A stretch of 64,000 nt of DNA from Microbulbifer variabilis (GTDB lineage: Bacteria > Pseudomonadota > Gammaproteobacteria > Pseudomonadales > Cellvibrionaceae). Shown piece by piece: positions 52,783 to 61,908 of the stretch. A program made the position numbers and the translations under genes. The notes beneath the pieces are model-generated. The model made no database searches, was not told the DNA's origin, and saw only the letters and a list, made by a program, of their open reading frames with translations. The DNA lies in the NCBI RefSeq assembly GCF_020524905.1, contig NZ_JAIVKI010000019.1, forward strand, positions 25,576 to 89,575, read 5' to 3'. Positions within the stretch are counted from its first letter, which is position 1, and each line of letters begins with the position of its first letter.

Positions 52783-52900
52783 GGTGTTGTCCTTGGGGTG
52801 AATTCTGTACTTCAGCTTTGTCTGTTAGCTGGAGGTGAGATAAATCAGCTCGGCTATCAGCTGGAGGGGATTATATGGATGATTTTCTTAATGTAAAGCT

Positions 52901-52923
52901 AAATGCGAATCAGTATCAATTAG
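52901..52923. promoter_or_regulatory. Fur-box-like site in the divergent promoter
   Basis: On the minus strand the segment reads TGATACTGATTCGCATTT, close to gammaproteobacterial Fur sites of the GATAATGATTCTCATT type. It lies about 120 nt before the receptor start and 90-105 nt before the ExbB-like gene, so one site could control both. Confidence 0.55.
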
Positions 52924-53007
52924 ATTAAATTTGACGTTAGTGGGGAGTTCCGCTAGTTTCCGCGGCCATTGATACAGAGCGAAAGTGCTGGGCTGAGGAG
53001 GCTTGCA

Positions 53008-53538
53008 ATGAATATTTCGATAATTGAGAACCTGATGGCGGATGTGGCCGACTTGTTTATGGCCCCGGTTCTACTGGCGATTCTGGTTCTTTTTGTTTAC
53101 TCGTTGTACGCAACGGGGCGCTTTCTCTCCCTATGGATGCTGCGCCGCCGCAATGCAGGTGCCTATAGCTTGGCCTTAAAGCAAGGTCGGAAAGAGGGTC
53201 TGCCCGGCTATCAGGTGCACAATTATTACGTGCGACATCCTTTGGCATGTGATGACGAGCTGGAAGTATTTGCGCTGAAGAAACTGGAAATGTTGCGCAT
53301 GGCCACTCGCATCGCGCCCATGCTGGGCTTGATCGCCACCATGATTCCTATGGGGCCGGCGTTGCGTGCCCTGGCCGATGGCAATATCCAGGGGATCAGT
53401 GAAAACCTGATTATCGCTTTTGCCGCTGTGATCTGGGGCCTCGCAATTTCCACCCTGACTTTCTGGCCTGCCTCGGTAAAGAAGCGTTGGTTTGCCGCTG
53501 AGCTGATTAACATTCGGAAATTGAAGGAGGTTGCCTGA
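53008..53538 (+). CDS. MotA/TolQ/ExbB-family protein of the heme system (HmuT/HmuU-like)
   Basis: Start at 53008 is set by GAGGAGG 8 nt upstream, giving 176 residues beginning MNISIIENLMADVADLFMAPVLLAILVLFVYSLYA. The first membrane helix is at about 18-37; the conserved pair of pore helices is RIAPMLGLIATMIPMGPALRALADGNIQGISENLIIAFAAVIWGLAISTLTFWPASVKKRW, the usual MotA/TolQ/ExbB signature. Its stop overlaps the next start (TGATG). It probably forms a proton-driven complex with the DUF2149 protein beside it, replacing or supplementing ExbB/ExbD. Confidence 0.9.
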   Translation: MNISIIENLMADVADLFMAPVLLAILVLFVYSLYATGRFLSLWMLRRRNAGAYSLALKQGRKEGLPGYQVHNYYVRHPLACDDELEVFALKKLEMLRMATRIAPMLGLIATMIPMGPALRALADGNIQGISENLIIAFAAVIWGLAISTLTFWPASVKKRWFAAELINIRKLKEVA

Positions 53539-53885
53539 TGCGCTTCCTGGATGAAGATGAAGAGCTCAACCCGATTTTGAGTGCAGTTAATTTGATTGAT
53601 GTCTTTCTGGTGATTATTGCTGCACTGCTCATCGCTATCGCTCAAAACCCATTAAACGTGTTTTCCAATGAAAAGGTCACGGTGATCAAGAATGCTGGCG
53701 AGCCCAATATGGAAGTCATCGTAAAAGATGGGGAAGAAATTAAGCAGTACAAATCCACTGGCGAAATTGGCTCGGGAGAGGGCACTCGTGCTGGTGTTGC
53801 TTACCAGATGGCCGATGGCAGCTTGGTCTATGTGCCGGAAGGAAAAGAAGAGTCCGCTAAAGACCAGGCAGCGGGGGGTAAATAG
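53538..53885 (+). CDS. DUF2149 family membrane protein
   Basis: A 115-residue protein with one N-terminal membrane helix (NLIDVFLVIIAALLIAIAQ, about 19-37) and a periplasmic tail. It starts MRFLDEDEELNPILSAVNLIDVFLVI and later has DGEEIKQYKSTGEIGSGEGTRAGVAYQMADGSLVYVPE, both typical of DUF2149. The single-helix topology and place after an ExbB-like gene suggest an ExbD-like role. The start overlaps the previous stop, and two bases separate it from the CobN-like gene. Confidence 0.9.
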   Translation: MRFLDEDEELNPILSAVNLIDVFLVIIAALLIAIAQNPLNVFSNEKVTVIKNAGEPNMEVIVKDGEEIKQYKSTGEIGSGEGTRAGVAYQMADGSLVYVPEGKEESAKDQAAGGK

Positions 53886-53887
53886 CG

Positions 53888-56800
53888 ATGTTGAAAAAGG
53901 TTTGCATGCAGTTAGCATGCTTGGTGCTAGTAGCCTTCACTACGGTGATGGTGCAGGCCAGCGATAAACCCAAAGTTTTGCTGATGATGTCCAGCCATAC
54001 CGCGAAAGCCAAAGGAGCGCTGTTATCTGATTTGGCAGCGGACCAGCCGTTTACCCTGGAGATATTTAATAGCAAGGGGAAGAGTGAAGAGCAGATAGCA
54101 CAGGCCTGGGGATCTTCCAGCCTGGTGTTGCTTGACGGTATCAATCCGGCACTCTCCCAATTTATGTTTGGTAAATACCAGCCGCTGCTAACCCAGTACC
54201 CCAAAGTGCCAGTGGTTGCCCTGGGGGATGCCGATAACGCCTCTATGAATCAGGGGCTGACTTCTGAACAGCATCAATCCATCGCTGCGTATTTCAATAA
54301 TGCTGGGCGGCAGAACTACCGGCATTTGATGCAGTTCCTCTCCGCCAAAATCTTTGGTCTCTCTGCGCTGTCTGTAGCTGAGCCAATTATTGTGCCAAAA
54401 GTGGGCTTTTATCATCCGCGCCTGCCGAATCTGGTGACGGATAGTAAAGAGGCGTTTTTTAATTGGCTGCAGGCATCTGCAGACCAGCCGGTTATTGCGG
54501 TAGCTATTCATCGCTCGGTGGTGGATTACGAGCAGCAGCAGGTGGTGGATGCAGTCTTAGCTGGCCTGGAAGAGAAAGGCGCTAAGGCTTTTGCTTTTTT
54601 CTTTGAAGGAGAAGATCTGCCGCTTTCCTATCCGGATTTACTGCAAGACGAAGCGGGGCAAACGCGTATTGATCTGATGATCAATTACCGCTCCCTCCAT
54701 TATGTGAGTAAGCGTCGCGCAGAGTTCGAGAAGCTGGGTGTCCCGGTGATTCACGCCCTGAATTATACCGAGGGCAGTGAAGCGGATTACCTTGCCGATA
54801 ATAGTGGGGTTTCTCCTTCGTTAACCCCGTTCTTCCTGGTAATGCCTGAAGATACCGGTAGTATCGATCCGGTAATTGTCGCCGCCAGTGAAGGTGGCAA
54901 TAAGATTGTAATGGCAGACCAGCTCAATGCGCTGGTGGAGCGCGCCTGGAGCCATGCCTCACTTGGTTACAAGAAAAATAGTCAGAAAAAGGTGGCTACC
55001 TTTATCTGGAACTACCCTCCCGGTGAGAAAAATATTGGTGCGGCCTTCCTCGATGTACCTTCTTCTATTGAGTCTATCGCCAAAGCCATGGCGGAGCGTG
55101 GCTATCAAATAAAGCAGCAGGACTCCAAGACCCTGATTGGTTGGGCCGGCCAATTGCTGCGCCCCTATTATCGCCGTGAAGACAGCACTGCACTGATTGA
55201 TAAAGGTTTGGCTGACTGGATGCCACTTTCCACCTACGTCGATTGGTTTAATCGTTTGCCGGCTTCTGTGCGCGATCCCATTGTGGAACGCTGGGGTAAT
55301 CCGGAAGATAACTCCATGTTGGCAGATCATAACGGTGAGCGGGCGTTCGTAATCCCACGTATGACATTGGGTAACCTGATTGTGCTGCCACAGGGGGTGC
55401 GCGCGGAGAATGCCAAAGATCATGCCTCCCTGTATCACGATATGAAAACGCCGGTAAATCATGCTTATCTGGCGGTTTATCTTTACGCGCGCAAAACTTT
55501 CGGGGCCGATGCCTATATTCACTTGGGCACTCATGGCTCCCAGGAGTGGCTAACGGGCAAGGAGCGTGGACTCTCTGTGTACGACGCGCCAAATTTGGCC
55601 CTGGGCAATATCCCGGTGTTCTATCCCTACATTATTGATAATGTGGGCGAGGCCATGCAGGCCAAGCGTCGCGGCCGCGCGACCATGATCAGCCACCTGA
55701 CACCGGGCTTCGCTAAAGCGGGTCTTTATGCCGAAGTGGCTGAACTCTCTGAGTTGATTGGTAATTACCTGACTCTGGAAGAAGGGCAAACCCGGTTGAA
55801 TACCCGGGAGCGCATTGTCGCCCTGGCGGACAAGCTGAACATGCTTAAGGATCTGGAAATCAGCGTCGAAACCCTGCAGGCTGATTTCGATGGCCAGCTC
55901 AGCCGTCTTCAGGACCACTTGTCCCAGCTGGCTGACATGAGCCAGTCGCTGGGCATCCATCGTTTTGGTCAATTGCCCAAGTCAGAACATCTCACCAGTA
56001 CCATGCTGCAAATGTTAGGTGAAAACTTTATCTCCGCCGCAGGCCAATATGAGAGCGAACAGGGCCTGGCTTTGCCGCAGGATCAGGTGCTGGATGAGCG
56101 CAATGTGGTCGCCCTAGAAGCGCAGCCGGGTTATCAGCTTTTGGATGCTTACCTGGCTGGACGAAAGTTGCCGGAGCTTTCTGAAGAGCTGCAAAATCAC
56201 CTACAGCAGGGCCGGGATTATGCCGATAACTTTGCCGGTATCGCTGAACTGCAAAACCTGATGCTGGCGCTCGACGGTGATTACATTCCAGTGAGCTATG
56301 GGGGTGATCCTATTCGCAACCCGCAGGCGGTGCCTACCGGTCGCAACCTGATTGGATTTAACCCGGCTAAGGTGCCATCCAAGGAAGCCTATGAAGCCGG
56401 CGTCCAGCTGATGGAGCAGACCATTGCAGACTACCGGGAAAAGCACGGTGGCTTCCCGGATAAGCTGGCATTTTCCCTTTGGTCCCTGGAGACGATGCGT
56501 CACCAAGGTGCGTTGGAAGCGCAAATACTGCATGCGCTGGGTCTCAAACCCAAATGGAATCAGCAGGGTAATGTTACCGGAACTGAGGTGATTCCTTATT
56601 CAGAATTAAAGCGCCCTCGTATTGATGTGGTGATCTCTGCTACCGGCCTATACCGCGACGCTTTCCCTAATGTGATGCTGTGGCTGGCGGAAGCCATCGA
56701 TAAAGTGGCGCAGATGAAGGAGGAGAATAATTTTGTCTATCGTCACAGCCAGTCCCTATTTCAGCAACTAAAGGAAGAAGGTAGTTCTGAAGAGGACGCG

Positions 56801-57838
56801 CGCTATCTTTCCTCTGTGCGCATTTTCTCCAATGAAAGTGGAAATTATGGTACGGGCCTGAATGGCGCCAGCCTGGCTTCCGACAGCTGGGAGACAGACG
56901 ACAAACTGGCCGACCTGTATATGCGCCGCATGGGCTTTGCCTATGGCAAGGATGAATCCCGTTGGAGCGAAGACCAACGCAATGTTGCACTCTATGGCAA
57001 GGTACTTTCCGGCATCGATGGGGTGATTTTCTCCCGCTCCACCAACCTCTACGCAATGATGACTAATGACGACCCTTTCCAGTATTTTGGTGGTATGGGG
57101 CTTGCGGTGCGTAATCTAGACGGCAAGACACCGGAGATGTATGTCTCCAACTTGCGCCGTAAGGACAACATTAAAACCCAGACCTTAGGAGAGTTTGTCA
57201 ATCAGGAAATGCGCAGCCGTTATTTCCACCCCCGCTGGATTGAAGCGATGCAGGAATCCGGCTATGCCGGCGCAACGGCAATCCTGGATCGCGTGAACAA
57301 CATGTGGGGCTGGGAAGTGATGACCCCAGAAACTATCCGCGACGACCAATGGCAAGAGATGTTTGAGGTCTACGTGGAGGATAAATACCAAATGGATATG
57401 CGTGAGTTCTTTGAGGAGCACAATGCGGAAGCGCTGGCACAAATGCTGGAGCGCATGCTGGAAGCAGTGCGCAAGGGCTACTGGCCTGCCGATGCCGAAA
57501 CACTTAAGAAAATGGTGGAGACTTACATCGAACTTGCCAATCAACACGATATCGCAACAGACAATGAGAAGTTTACTGACTTTATTGGCGAGCAAGCGCT
57601 TGGTTTTGGTCTTGCCCCATTAGTCAATGGCCAAGTGGTGGGTAGCCCCGCCGCAAGTACTGTAGCGCCTCAGCAAGTGAGTGGCCAGAAGCTTGAGCAG
57701 GTTGAGAAGCCAAGTGCTCAGGAAAAGTCTCAGAAATTTTTATGGCTGATTCTCCTGGGAATTTTACTGGCTGGCTGTTTTAGTGTGTTTTTTGATCGCG
57801 CTTTCGATGCATGGAGTCAAAGGGTTACTCACGCTTAG
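53888..57838 (+). CDS. CobN/BchH-type chelatase large subunit, exported and membrane-anchored (HmuS-like)
   Basis: A 1316-residue protein of the CobN/BchH family, which normally inserts metal in cobalamin or chlorophyll synthesis. Here an N-terminal signal peptide (MLKKVCMQLACLVLVAFTTVMVQA) and a C-terminal helix (WLILLGILLAGCFSVFF, about 1288-1304) place it in the periplasm, tethered to the inner membrane, which is wrong for cobalamin synthesis. Family core motifs are present: YIHLGTHGSQEWLTGKERGLS (about 540-560), RIDVVISATGLYRDAFPNVMLWLAEA, ESGNYGTGLNGASLASDSWE and VKNMWGWEVM-like NNMWGWEVMTPETI. With the TonB receptor and ExbB/DUF2149 pair this matches HmuS, a heme dechelatase. No cobalamin genes are nearby. 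Confidence 0.88.
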   Translation: MLKKVCMQLACLVLVAFTTVMVQASDKPKVLLMMSSHTAKAKGALLSDLAADQPFTLEIFNSKGKSEEQIAQAWGSSSLVLLDGINPALSQFMFGKYQPLLTQYPKVPVVALGDADNASMNQGLTSEQHQSIAAYFNNAGRQNYRHLMQFLSAKIFGLSALSVAEPIIVPKVGFYHPRLPNLVTDSKEAFFNWLQASADQPVIAVAIHRSVVDYEQQQVVDAVLAGLEEKGAKAFAFFFEGEDLPLSYPDLLQDEAGQTRIDLMINYRSLHYVSKRRAEFEKLGVPVIHALNYTEGSEADYLADNSGVSPSLTPFFLVMPEDTGSIDPVIVAASEGGNKIVMADQLNALVERAWSHASLGYKKNSQKKVATFIWNYPPGEKNIGAAFLDVPSSIESIAKAMAERGYQIKQQDSKTLIGWAGQLLRPYYRREDSTALIDKGLADWMPLSTYVDWFNRLPASVRDPIVERWGNPEDNSMLADHNGERAFVIPRMTLGNLIVLPQGVRAENAKDHASLYHDMKTPVNHAYLAVYLYARKTFGADAYIHLGTHGSQEWLTGKERGLSVYDAPNLALGNIPVFYPYIIDNVGEAMQAKRRGRATMISHLTPGFAKAGLYAEVAELSELIGNYLTLEEGQTRLNTRERIVALADKLNMLKDLEISVETLQADFDGQLSRLQDHLSQLADMSQSLGIHRFGQLPKSEHLTSTMLQMLGENFISAAGQYESEQGLALPQDQVLDERNVVALEAQPGYQLLDAYLAGRKLPELSEELQNHLQQGRDYADNFAGIAELQNLMLALDGDYIPVSYGGDPIRNPQAVPTGRNLIGFNPAKVPSKEAYEAGVQLMEQTIADYREKHGGFPDKLAFSLWSLETMRHQGALEAQILHALGLKPKWNQQGNVTGTEVIPYSELKRPRIDVVISATGLYRDAFPNVMLWLAEAIDKVAQMKEENNFVYRHSQSLFQQLKEEGSSEEDARYLSSVRIFSNESGNYGTGLNGASLASDSWETDDKLADLYMRRMGFAYGKDESRWSEDQRNVALYGKVLSGIDGVIFSRSTNLYAMMTNDDPFQYFGGMGLAVRNLDGKTPEMYVSNLRRKDNIKTQTLGEFVNQEMRSRYFHPRWIEAMQESGYAGATAILDRVNNMWGWEVMTPETIRDDQWQEMFEVYVEDKYQMDMREFFEEHNAEALAQMLERMLEAVRKGYWPADAETLKKMVETYIELANQHDIATDNEKFTDFIGEQALGFGLAPLVNGQVVGSPAASTVAPQQVSGQKLEQVEKPSAQEKSQKFLWLILLGILLAGCFSVFFDRAFDAWSQRVTHA

Positions 57839-57897
57839 AAAAAAACTTGGCTATCCACTGGATTTTCTAAGCAATCATAAAACTTTCCAACTCTCCA

Positions 57898-57933
57898 AAA
57901 GTCAGCGGGAGTATTAACTCCCGCTGACTTTTT
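57898..57933 (+). terminator. Strong terminator after the CobN-like gene
   Basis: AAAGTCAGCGGGAGT pairs perfectly with ACTCCCGCTGACTTT around a 4-nt loop, then TTT. It starts 59 nt after the stop. Confidence 0.92.
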
Positions 57934-57949
57934 CTGCTGACTCTTATCG

Positions 57950-59520
57950 ATAGTATTCCCTGTTGCTCACAGCCCAAATCACCGCATAAGTTCGCTGATC
58001 TTGTCGTTATCTCTTGCGCGCGACGGTAAAAGATTGAGGTGATGTCCGATCAGCGCGAAGCTCTTTTTGACAGTTTTGTGAAAAAATTTTGAAAAATTAT
58101 TGCGTGGAAGTCGGCGTAAAGCGTCTCAAGAGTAGAGAGAATGTTAAGAAGGGTTAAGTCTTAACGTGACGGGGTGCTCAATTTTGCAGCACTTATCTGA
58201 GTTATCAAGCTCGGATTGAAAAAATTTCCCCGGTAAAAAGAAAATGGTAAAACAAATTTCCGATTTTGCCACCTTCTATAATTGTACCCATCCTTCATGG
58301 GAAGGTGGGGCAAAGTGGCGCAACGTATGTTATAGAAAAAGTAAACCTGAAGCGCCCAGTCTAAAAATAGTTCCAACTGAAACCAGTTTTCTTAAAGCGT
58401 CTTTTCTGGACCTTCGTCACTTCCAAAATGTGAATCCAGTTTTTTCTGACAAATTTTTTCGTCAAAGGCCAAGAAATTTGTTGAAAATGCTTTGTCTGGC
58501 TTTTGCATCAATTCGTTTTTTATTTTCATCTCCTTCGGCCGTTTATCTGAAGTGGATACTCTTGTTTTTTTCTTGTTTAAGTCGCATCCAAACAGGTGTG
58601 GGTCTGTGTGTTGGCCCTGTGTTTGTGAGCGCGCAGTTAAAGAAGGGCGGCCCCGAGTGCGGGTCAGCTGATATTACTGGGCTCAAATGCTCTCTCAAAA
58701 CTTGCGGCAGGTTTTTGTTGTGAATGCCAGTAGGGGAGATGAAAACCAATATGACGCATAAAGATAAAAAACTTGAAGGGGCCTCTGGTGGTTCAGTTTG
58801 TAGTAGTTTAATTTTCAGGTTTTTCAAAATTGAATTGATATTGGAAAGCGATGTATATCTTGATGTTTCGAGAGCATGCTAAAAATTATTTAGGAAATTC
58901 CTTGGTGTTTTTTGGCTGAATTTTTGCAGGTTGGATTTTGTAGGATGATTCACAGTTTGAAATTTGTAGTAGAGCACCAGCTGCTTTTCAAAAGTAGTTC
59001 TCAGCATTGGCATGATTTCTGTCACGAGAGTTTTTAGACGTTTGATGTTGGAAGACCACGGTTAAGGTGTGATTTCTTTCAATTCGTTAAATAATGGGTG
59101 GCTACAAATGAGAGGTGGCTCAAAAATTACTCAATTTTATCTGGTGCTGAGGCGTCACCACCTGATAAATTTCTGCATAGTTTTTTTGAATACCTCTCTG
59201 GTTCTTGTCCTTTGGTGTCGATGTTAAATTTTTTGAAAATTTTTTTGAACTTTCGGTCGCGCCAGATGACTTACGGCTGTCCCTCTAAGAGTATTATTTT
59301 TTGTGGGACACGAAGTGAAAAATTTTTTGGTTTTTACTTTCTTCTGTGAAGTGCTTTCCAAATAAATTTTGAGGGGTTGGTACTATAGCGCGTCTCCACT
59401 GGGGCGGCTTGGTTATCTCAATTCTTACCTCATCCTTATTTGGTGCAAGGGATCAAAAAGCTGTTTTTTTGTGCCTTTTTTTAGGGCGTTTTAGATAAAT
59501 AATTATTTGGGGTGTGAGCC
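57950..59520. other. Long low-complexity intergenic region
   Basis: About 1.57 kb rich in T runs and AAAATTTTTT-like stretches. A hairpin CCACCTTC/GAAGGTGG with an inner CCCAT/ATGGG arm lies at 58269-58308. A 159-codon frame (58244-58723) has biased, Ser/Cys/Phe-rich content and no ribosome site, and an 83-codon frame (59098-59349) is similar; I do not support either. Unusually large for this window. Confidence 0.4.
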
Positions 59521-60198
59521 GTGAAGAAGTTGGCATTTCCTGTATTGGTTCTGGTTTTAGGTGCAGGTTATTTTTTCTGGTTGAAAAATCAGCCCGCACC
59601 AGAAAGTGAATCTGCCAAGTTGCCTGAACCTAAAATGGTGATTGATAAGGTTCCGGTTAAAACGGCTTCTTCGGAAGTGGCTGAAGACGTTTCTGTTCCT
59701 GAAGGGGAAATTGAAACGGCTGAGAAATCACTTTGGACAGAATCAGAGTTAGCAAAAGAAGTGCTTCACGAAAATGGGCTCCTACCTGTGGACCTTAATG
59801 GTGAAACCTATTTGGAACTCGATGTAGAAAAGCTGAGGAGCCTTGAAGTTGGGGACTATATCGATATTGATTTGCCCGGTATTGATGGAAGTTATGATGC
59901 CCAGGTAGGCGAAGTCGAACTCCATGCTAGTGGAAATAAAAGTTTGCAGGTGAATTTTCTTGGACAAGCCCGACTGCACGGGGCCACCTTTACTATCGGT
60001 AAGAATTCTGTTTATGCCCAGTTAAACACTCCCGCTGGCTCATATACTATGGAGGCCCGGGATGGTTATGCATGGATTGCTCCTAACGGTGCCCTGATAC
60101 AACATCATGTTGAGAAGCATGATAAAGATTTGTTATCTGATGCACCGCGTGAGAAAAAATGGAATGATAAAGATTTTCCTCTGAATGATTTTGAGTAA
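59521..60198 (+). CDS. Exported hypothetical protein paired with the reprolysin-like protease
   Basis: A 225-residue protein with GTG start (GGGGTGTGA precedes it) and an N-terminal membrane or signal helix MKKLAFPVLVLVLGAGYFFWL. A low-complexity acidic linker (about 25-75) follows, then a globular domain with DYIDIDLPGIDGSYDAQVGEVELHASGNKSLQVNFLGQARLHGATFTIGKNSVYAQLNTPAGSYTMEARDGYAWIAP. This pattern resembles the N-terminal prodomain-like part of some large bacterial reprolysin-type proteases. The next gene encodes only signal plus catalytic domain, so this may be a prodomain or chaperone supplied as a separate protein. That is inference. Confidence 0.6.
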   Translation: MKKLAFPVLVLVLGAGYFFWLKNQPAPESESAKLPEPKMVIDKVPVKTASSEVAEDVSVPEGEIETAEKSLWTESELAKEVLHENGLLPVDLNGETYLELDVEKLRSLEVGDYIDIDLPGIDGSYDAQVGEVELHASGNKSLQVNFLGQARLHGATFTIGKNSVYAQLNTPAGSYTMEARDGYAWIAPNGALIQHHVEKHDKDLLSDAPREKKWNDKDFPLNDFE

Positions 60199-60429
60199 AA
60201 AAAGAATTGATTGGAGGTAATCCTTCAAATCGATAATCAAGCTAAGGAGAGCTGATGTAAATCCTGCGGATACCGGAAGTTTATCTTCACAGGCGGTTAA
60301 AAATTCAGGACGATCTTTTAGTCGAGTCAGGGTATTAATAGCATATAGCTAACATACTATCAGGCAGCCAATTAATTCATTGGTTGTTAAAAGTAGCCTA
60401 TGCACTACTTATAATAAAAGGAGTCTATA

Positions 60430-61200
60430 ATGAGTTTTAAGAAAAGCCTGGCGGTTGCTATTGCAGCTCTCACCGTTTCTGGTGTAGCAAGCGCTAAAAC
60501 TGTTGATATCGCTATTATGTACACCACTCCGGCTGCGGAATACACTGGTGACATTTCTGCTAAAATCGACAACTACATCAGCTATGCCAACAATTCTTAC
60601 AAAAGAAATGGCATCGATATCCAGTTGAATCTGGTTGATAGCTGGAAAGCTTCCAGTTCTGACTTCCGTGTAAACGAATCCACCCTGGACCTGATTACTG
60701 ACCACAGTTCTGTAAAGAGCTGGCGCTCATCCAAGAAAGCCGACATGGTGGTTTTCCTGGGTAAAGCAGAAGAAGTTGTTGAAAACGGTGGTACATACAT
60801 CACTTGTGGTATTGCCTGGGTTGGCCAGGGCAGCAACGGCACCATGTATAGCAGTGCCAAAGATCGTGCTTTCAGTGTGACCGGTGTTGACTGTGGATAT
60901 AACACTTTCGTGCATGAACTGGGCCACAACATGGGTCTGACTCACTCTACCAAGCAGGGTGATACTACTGGTGGCGTTTACTCTTATGGTATGGGTCATG
61001 GTGTAGACAACAAGTTCTCCACCATTATGGCTTACCCTTGGATGTACGGCTCCAACGTTACTCAGTACGATTGGTTCTCTGATCCCGATTGGAATGAGTG
61101 TGGTGGCCTGGCTTGTGGCGAGCGCTCTGGCGGCAGAGATATCTCTAATGCTTATAAAGCTCTTGGCCCAATCGTTGACGATATTGCTGGTTACTATTAA
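60430..61200 (+). CDS. Secreted reprolysin-like (M12B) zinc metalloprotease
   Basis: A 256-residue protein: signal peptide MSFKKSLAVAIAALTVSGVASA (cleavage after ASA), then directly the catalytic domain. TVDIAIMYTTPAAEYTGDISAKIDNYISYANNSYKRNGIDIQLNLV is the typical reprolysin-type N-terminal fold, and HELGHNMGLTHS (about 162-173) is the extended zinc motif HExxHxxGxxH. The Met-turn is STIMAYPWMYG. Four cysteines probably form disulfides. No long prodomain is present, which is unusual because family members usually have one; the gene upstream may provide it. AAAGGAG lies before the ATG. A terminator follows. Confidence 0.9.
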   Translation: MSFKKSLAVAIAALTVSGVASAKTVDIAIMYTTPAAEYTGDISAKIDNYISYANNSYKRNGIDIQLNLVDSWKASSSDFRVNESTLDLITDHSSVKSWRSSKKADMVVFLGKAEEVVENGGTYITCGIAWVGQGSNGTMYSSAKDRAFSVTGVDCGYNTFVHELGHNMGLTHSTKQGDTTGGVYSYGMGHGVDNKFSTIMAYPWMYGSNVTQYDWFSDPDWNECGGLACGERSGGRDISNAYKALGPIVDDIAGYY

Positions 61201-61286
61201 TAACTCGCTTTATCTATACGATAAAAACAGCATGCTGGCTATTGTACCTATTAGCCTCAGCTTGCGCCTCTAGTCATCGACTAGAA

Positions 61287-61312
61287 GAAAGCCAGGGTTT
61301 TCCCTGGCTTTC
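61287..61312. terminator. Terminator after the reprolysin-like gene
   Basis: GAAAGCCAGGG pairs perfectly with CCCTGGCTTTC around TTTT. It lies between convergent genes. Confidence 0.75.
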
Positions 61313-61384
61313 AATTCCACTATTTGAAAAGCGACAAGCTAATTGGCAATACCTTCTGAATAAAGGTAGAGAATTTCTTTGAGC

Positions 61385-61741
61385 TTATTTAAAAAAGCGA
61401 ATACTGATAGGGTAGCGCCAGAATATCCCATCGTTGGCTCGAATAGCTCCGATTAGAATAAAGATCACATTGATTAAGGCTAGAGCAATTAACCCCAAAA
61501 GACCGATGCCCAGGACTATTAGAATAGTGCTCACGATGGAGTAGATAAATAGGCTGATCATCCAGTTGAAAATCATCTTGCCATGGCGGTCAACTTCAGT
61601 GACCTGATCTTTGGTGGTTGCCCACATAATGACAGGTAATACAAATCCAGCTCCGGGAATAATAATCCAGGCCAGTTGGCTCAGATGTAAAAGCATTAGA
61701 AAGGTGTTTCTTTCTAATCCCCATGGTTTGTAACTATCCAT
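61385..61741 (-). CDS. DUF4870 domain-containing membrane protein
   Basis: A 118-residue protein with four hydrophobic segments and the DUF4870 pattern: ERNTFLMLLHLSQLAWIIIPGAGFVLPVIMWATTKDQVTEVDRHGKMIFNWMISLFIYSIVSTILIVLGIGLLGLIALALINVIFILIGAIRANDG. The P-x-x-x-W-x-x-x-K and D-x-H-G-K-x-x-x-N-W-x-x-S blocks are conserved in this Tic20-like family. Function unknown. Confidence 0.9.
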   Translation of the reverse strand: MDSYKPWGLERNTFLMLLHLSQLAWIIIPGAGFVLPVIMWATTKDQVTEVDRHGKMIFNWMISLFIYSIVSTILIVLGIGLLGLIALALINVIFILIGAIRANDGIFWRYPISIRFFK

Positions 61742-61858
61742 TACTGCATACTCTTGTTAATTAACTGTTCAAAGTTCTGTCTTTACTGAGTGGATCATAG
61801 CCACTTACTCGTTTTAGTGGCAAGTTGCCTCGCACTTACTTTTTTTTGTTGATTATTT

Positions 61859-61899
61859 CCCCATTCACCCATTCACCCATTCACCCATTCACCCATTCC
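61859..61899. repeat. 8-bp tandem repeat, five copies
   Basis: CCCATTCA is repeated about five times without change just past the LysE stop (minus strand). It is a possible variable-number repeat by slippage. Confidence 0.85.
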
Positions 61900-61908
61900 T
61901 AGCCCTCA

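Noticed and set aside
54959..55534. 191-codon minus-strand frame inside the CobN-like gene
   Set aside because: Antisense shadow of a conserved coding region.
53888..57838. Cobalamin-biosynthetic cobaltochelatase CobN
   Set aside because: Signal peptide, membrane anchor, TonB/ExbB/DUF2149 neighbours and a Fur-like site argue for a heme-related chelatase; no cob genes are present.
58244..58723. 159-codon plus-strand frame after the heme operon
   Set aside because: Cys/Ser/Phe-rich translation of T-rich DNA, no ribosome site, and it contains a hairpin; likely chance.
59098..59349. 83-codon plus-strand frame
   Set aside because: Same T-rich background, no motif and no start signal.
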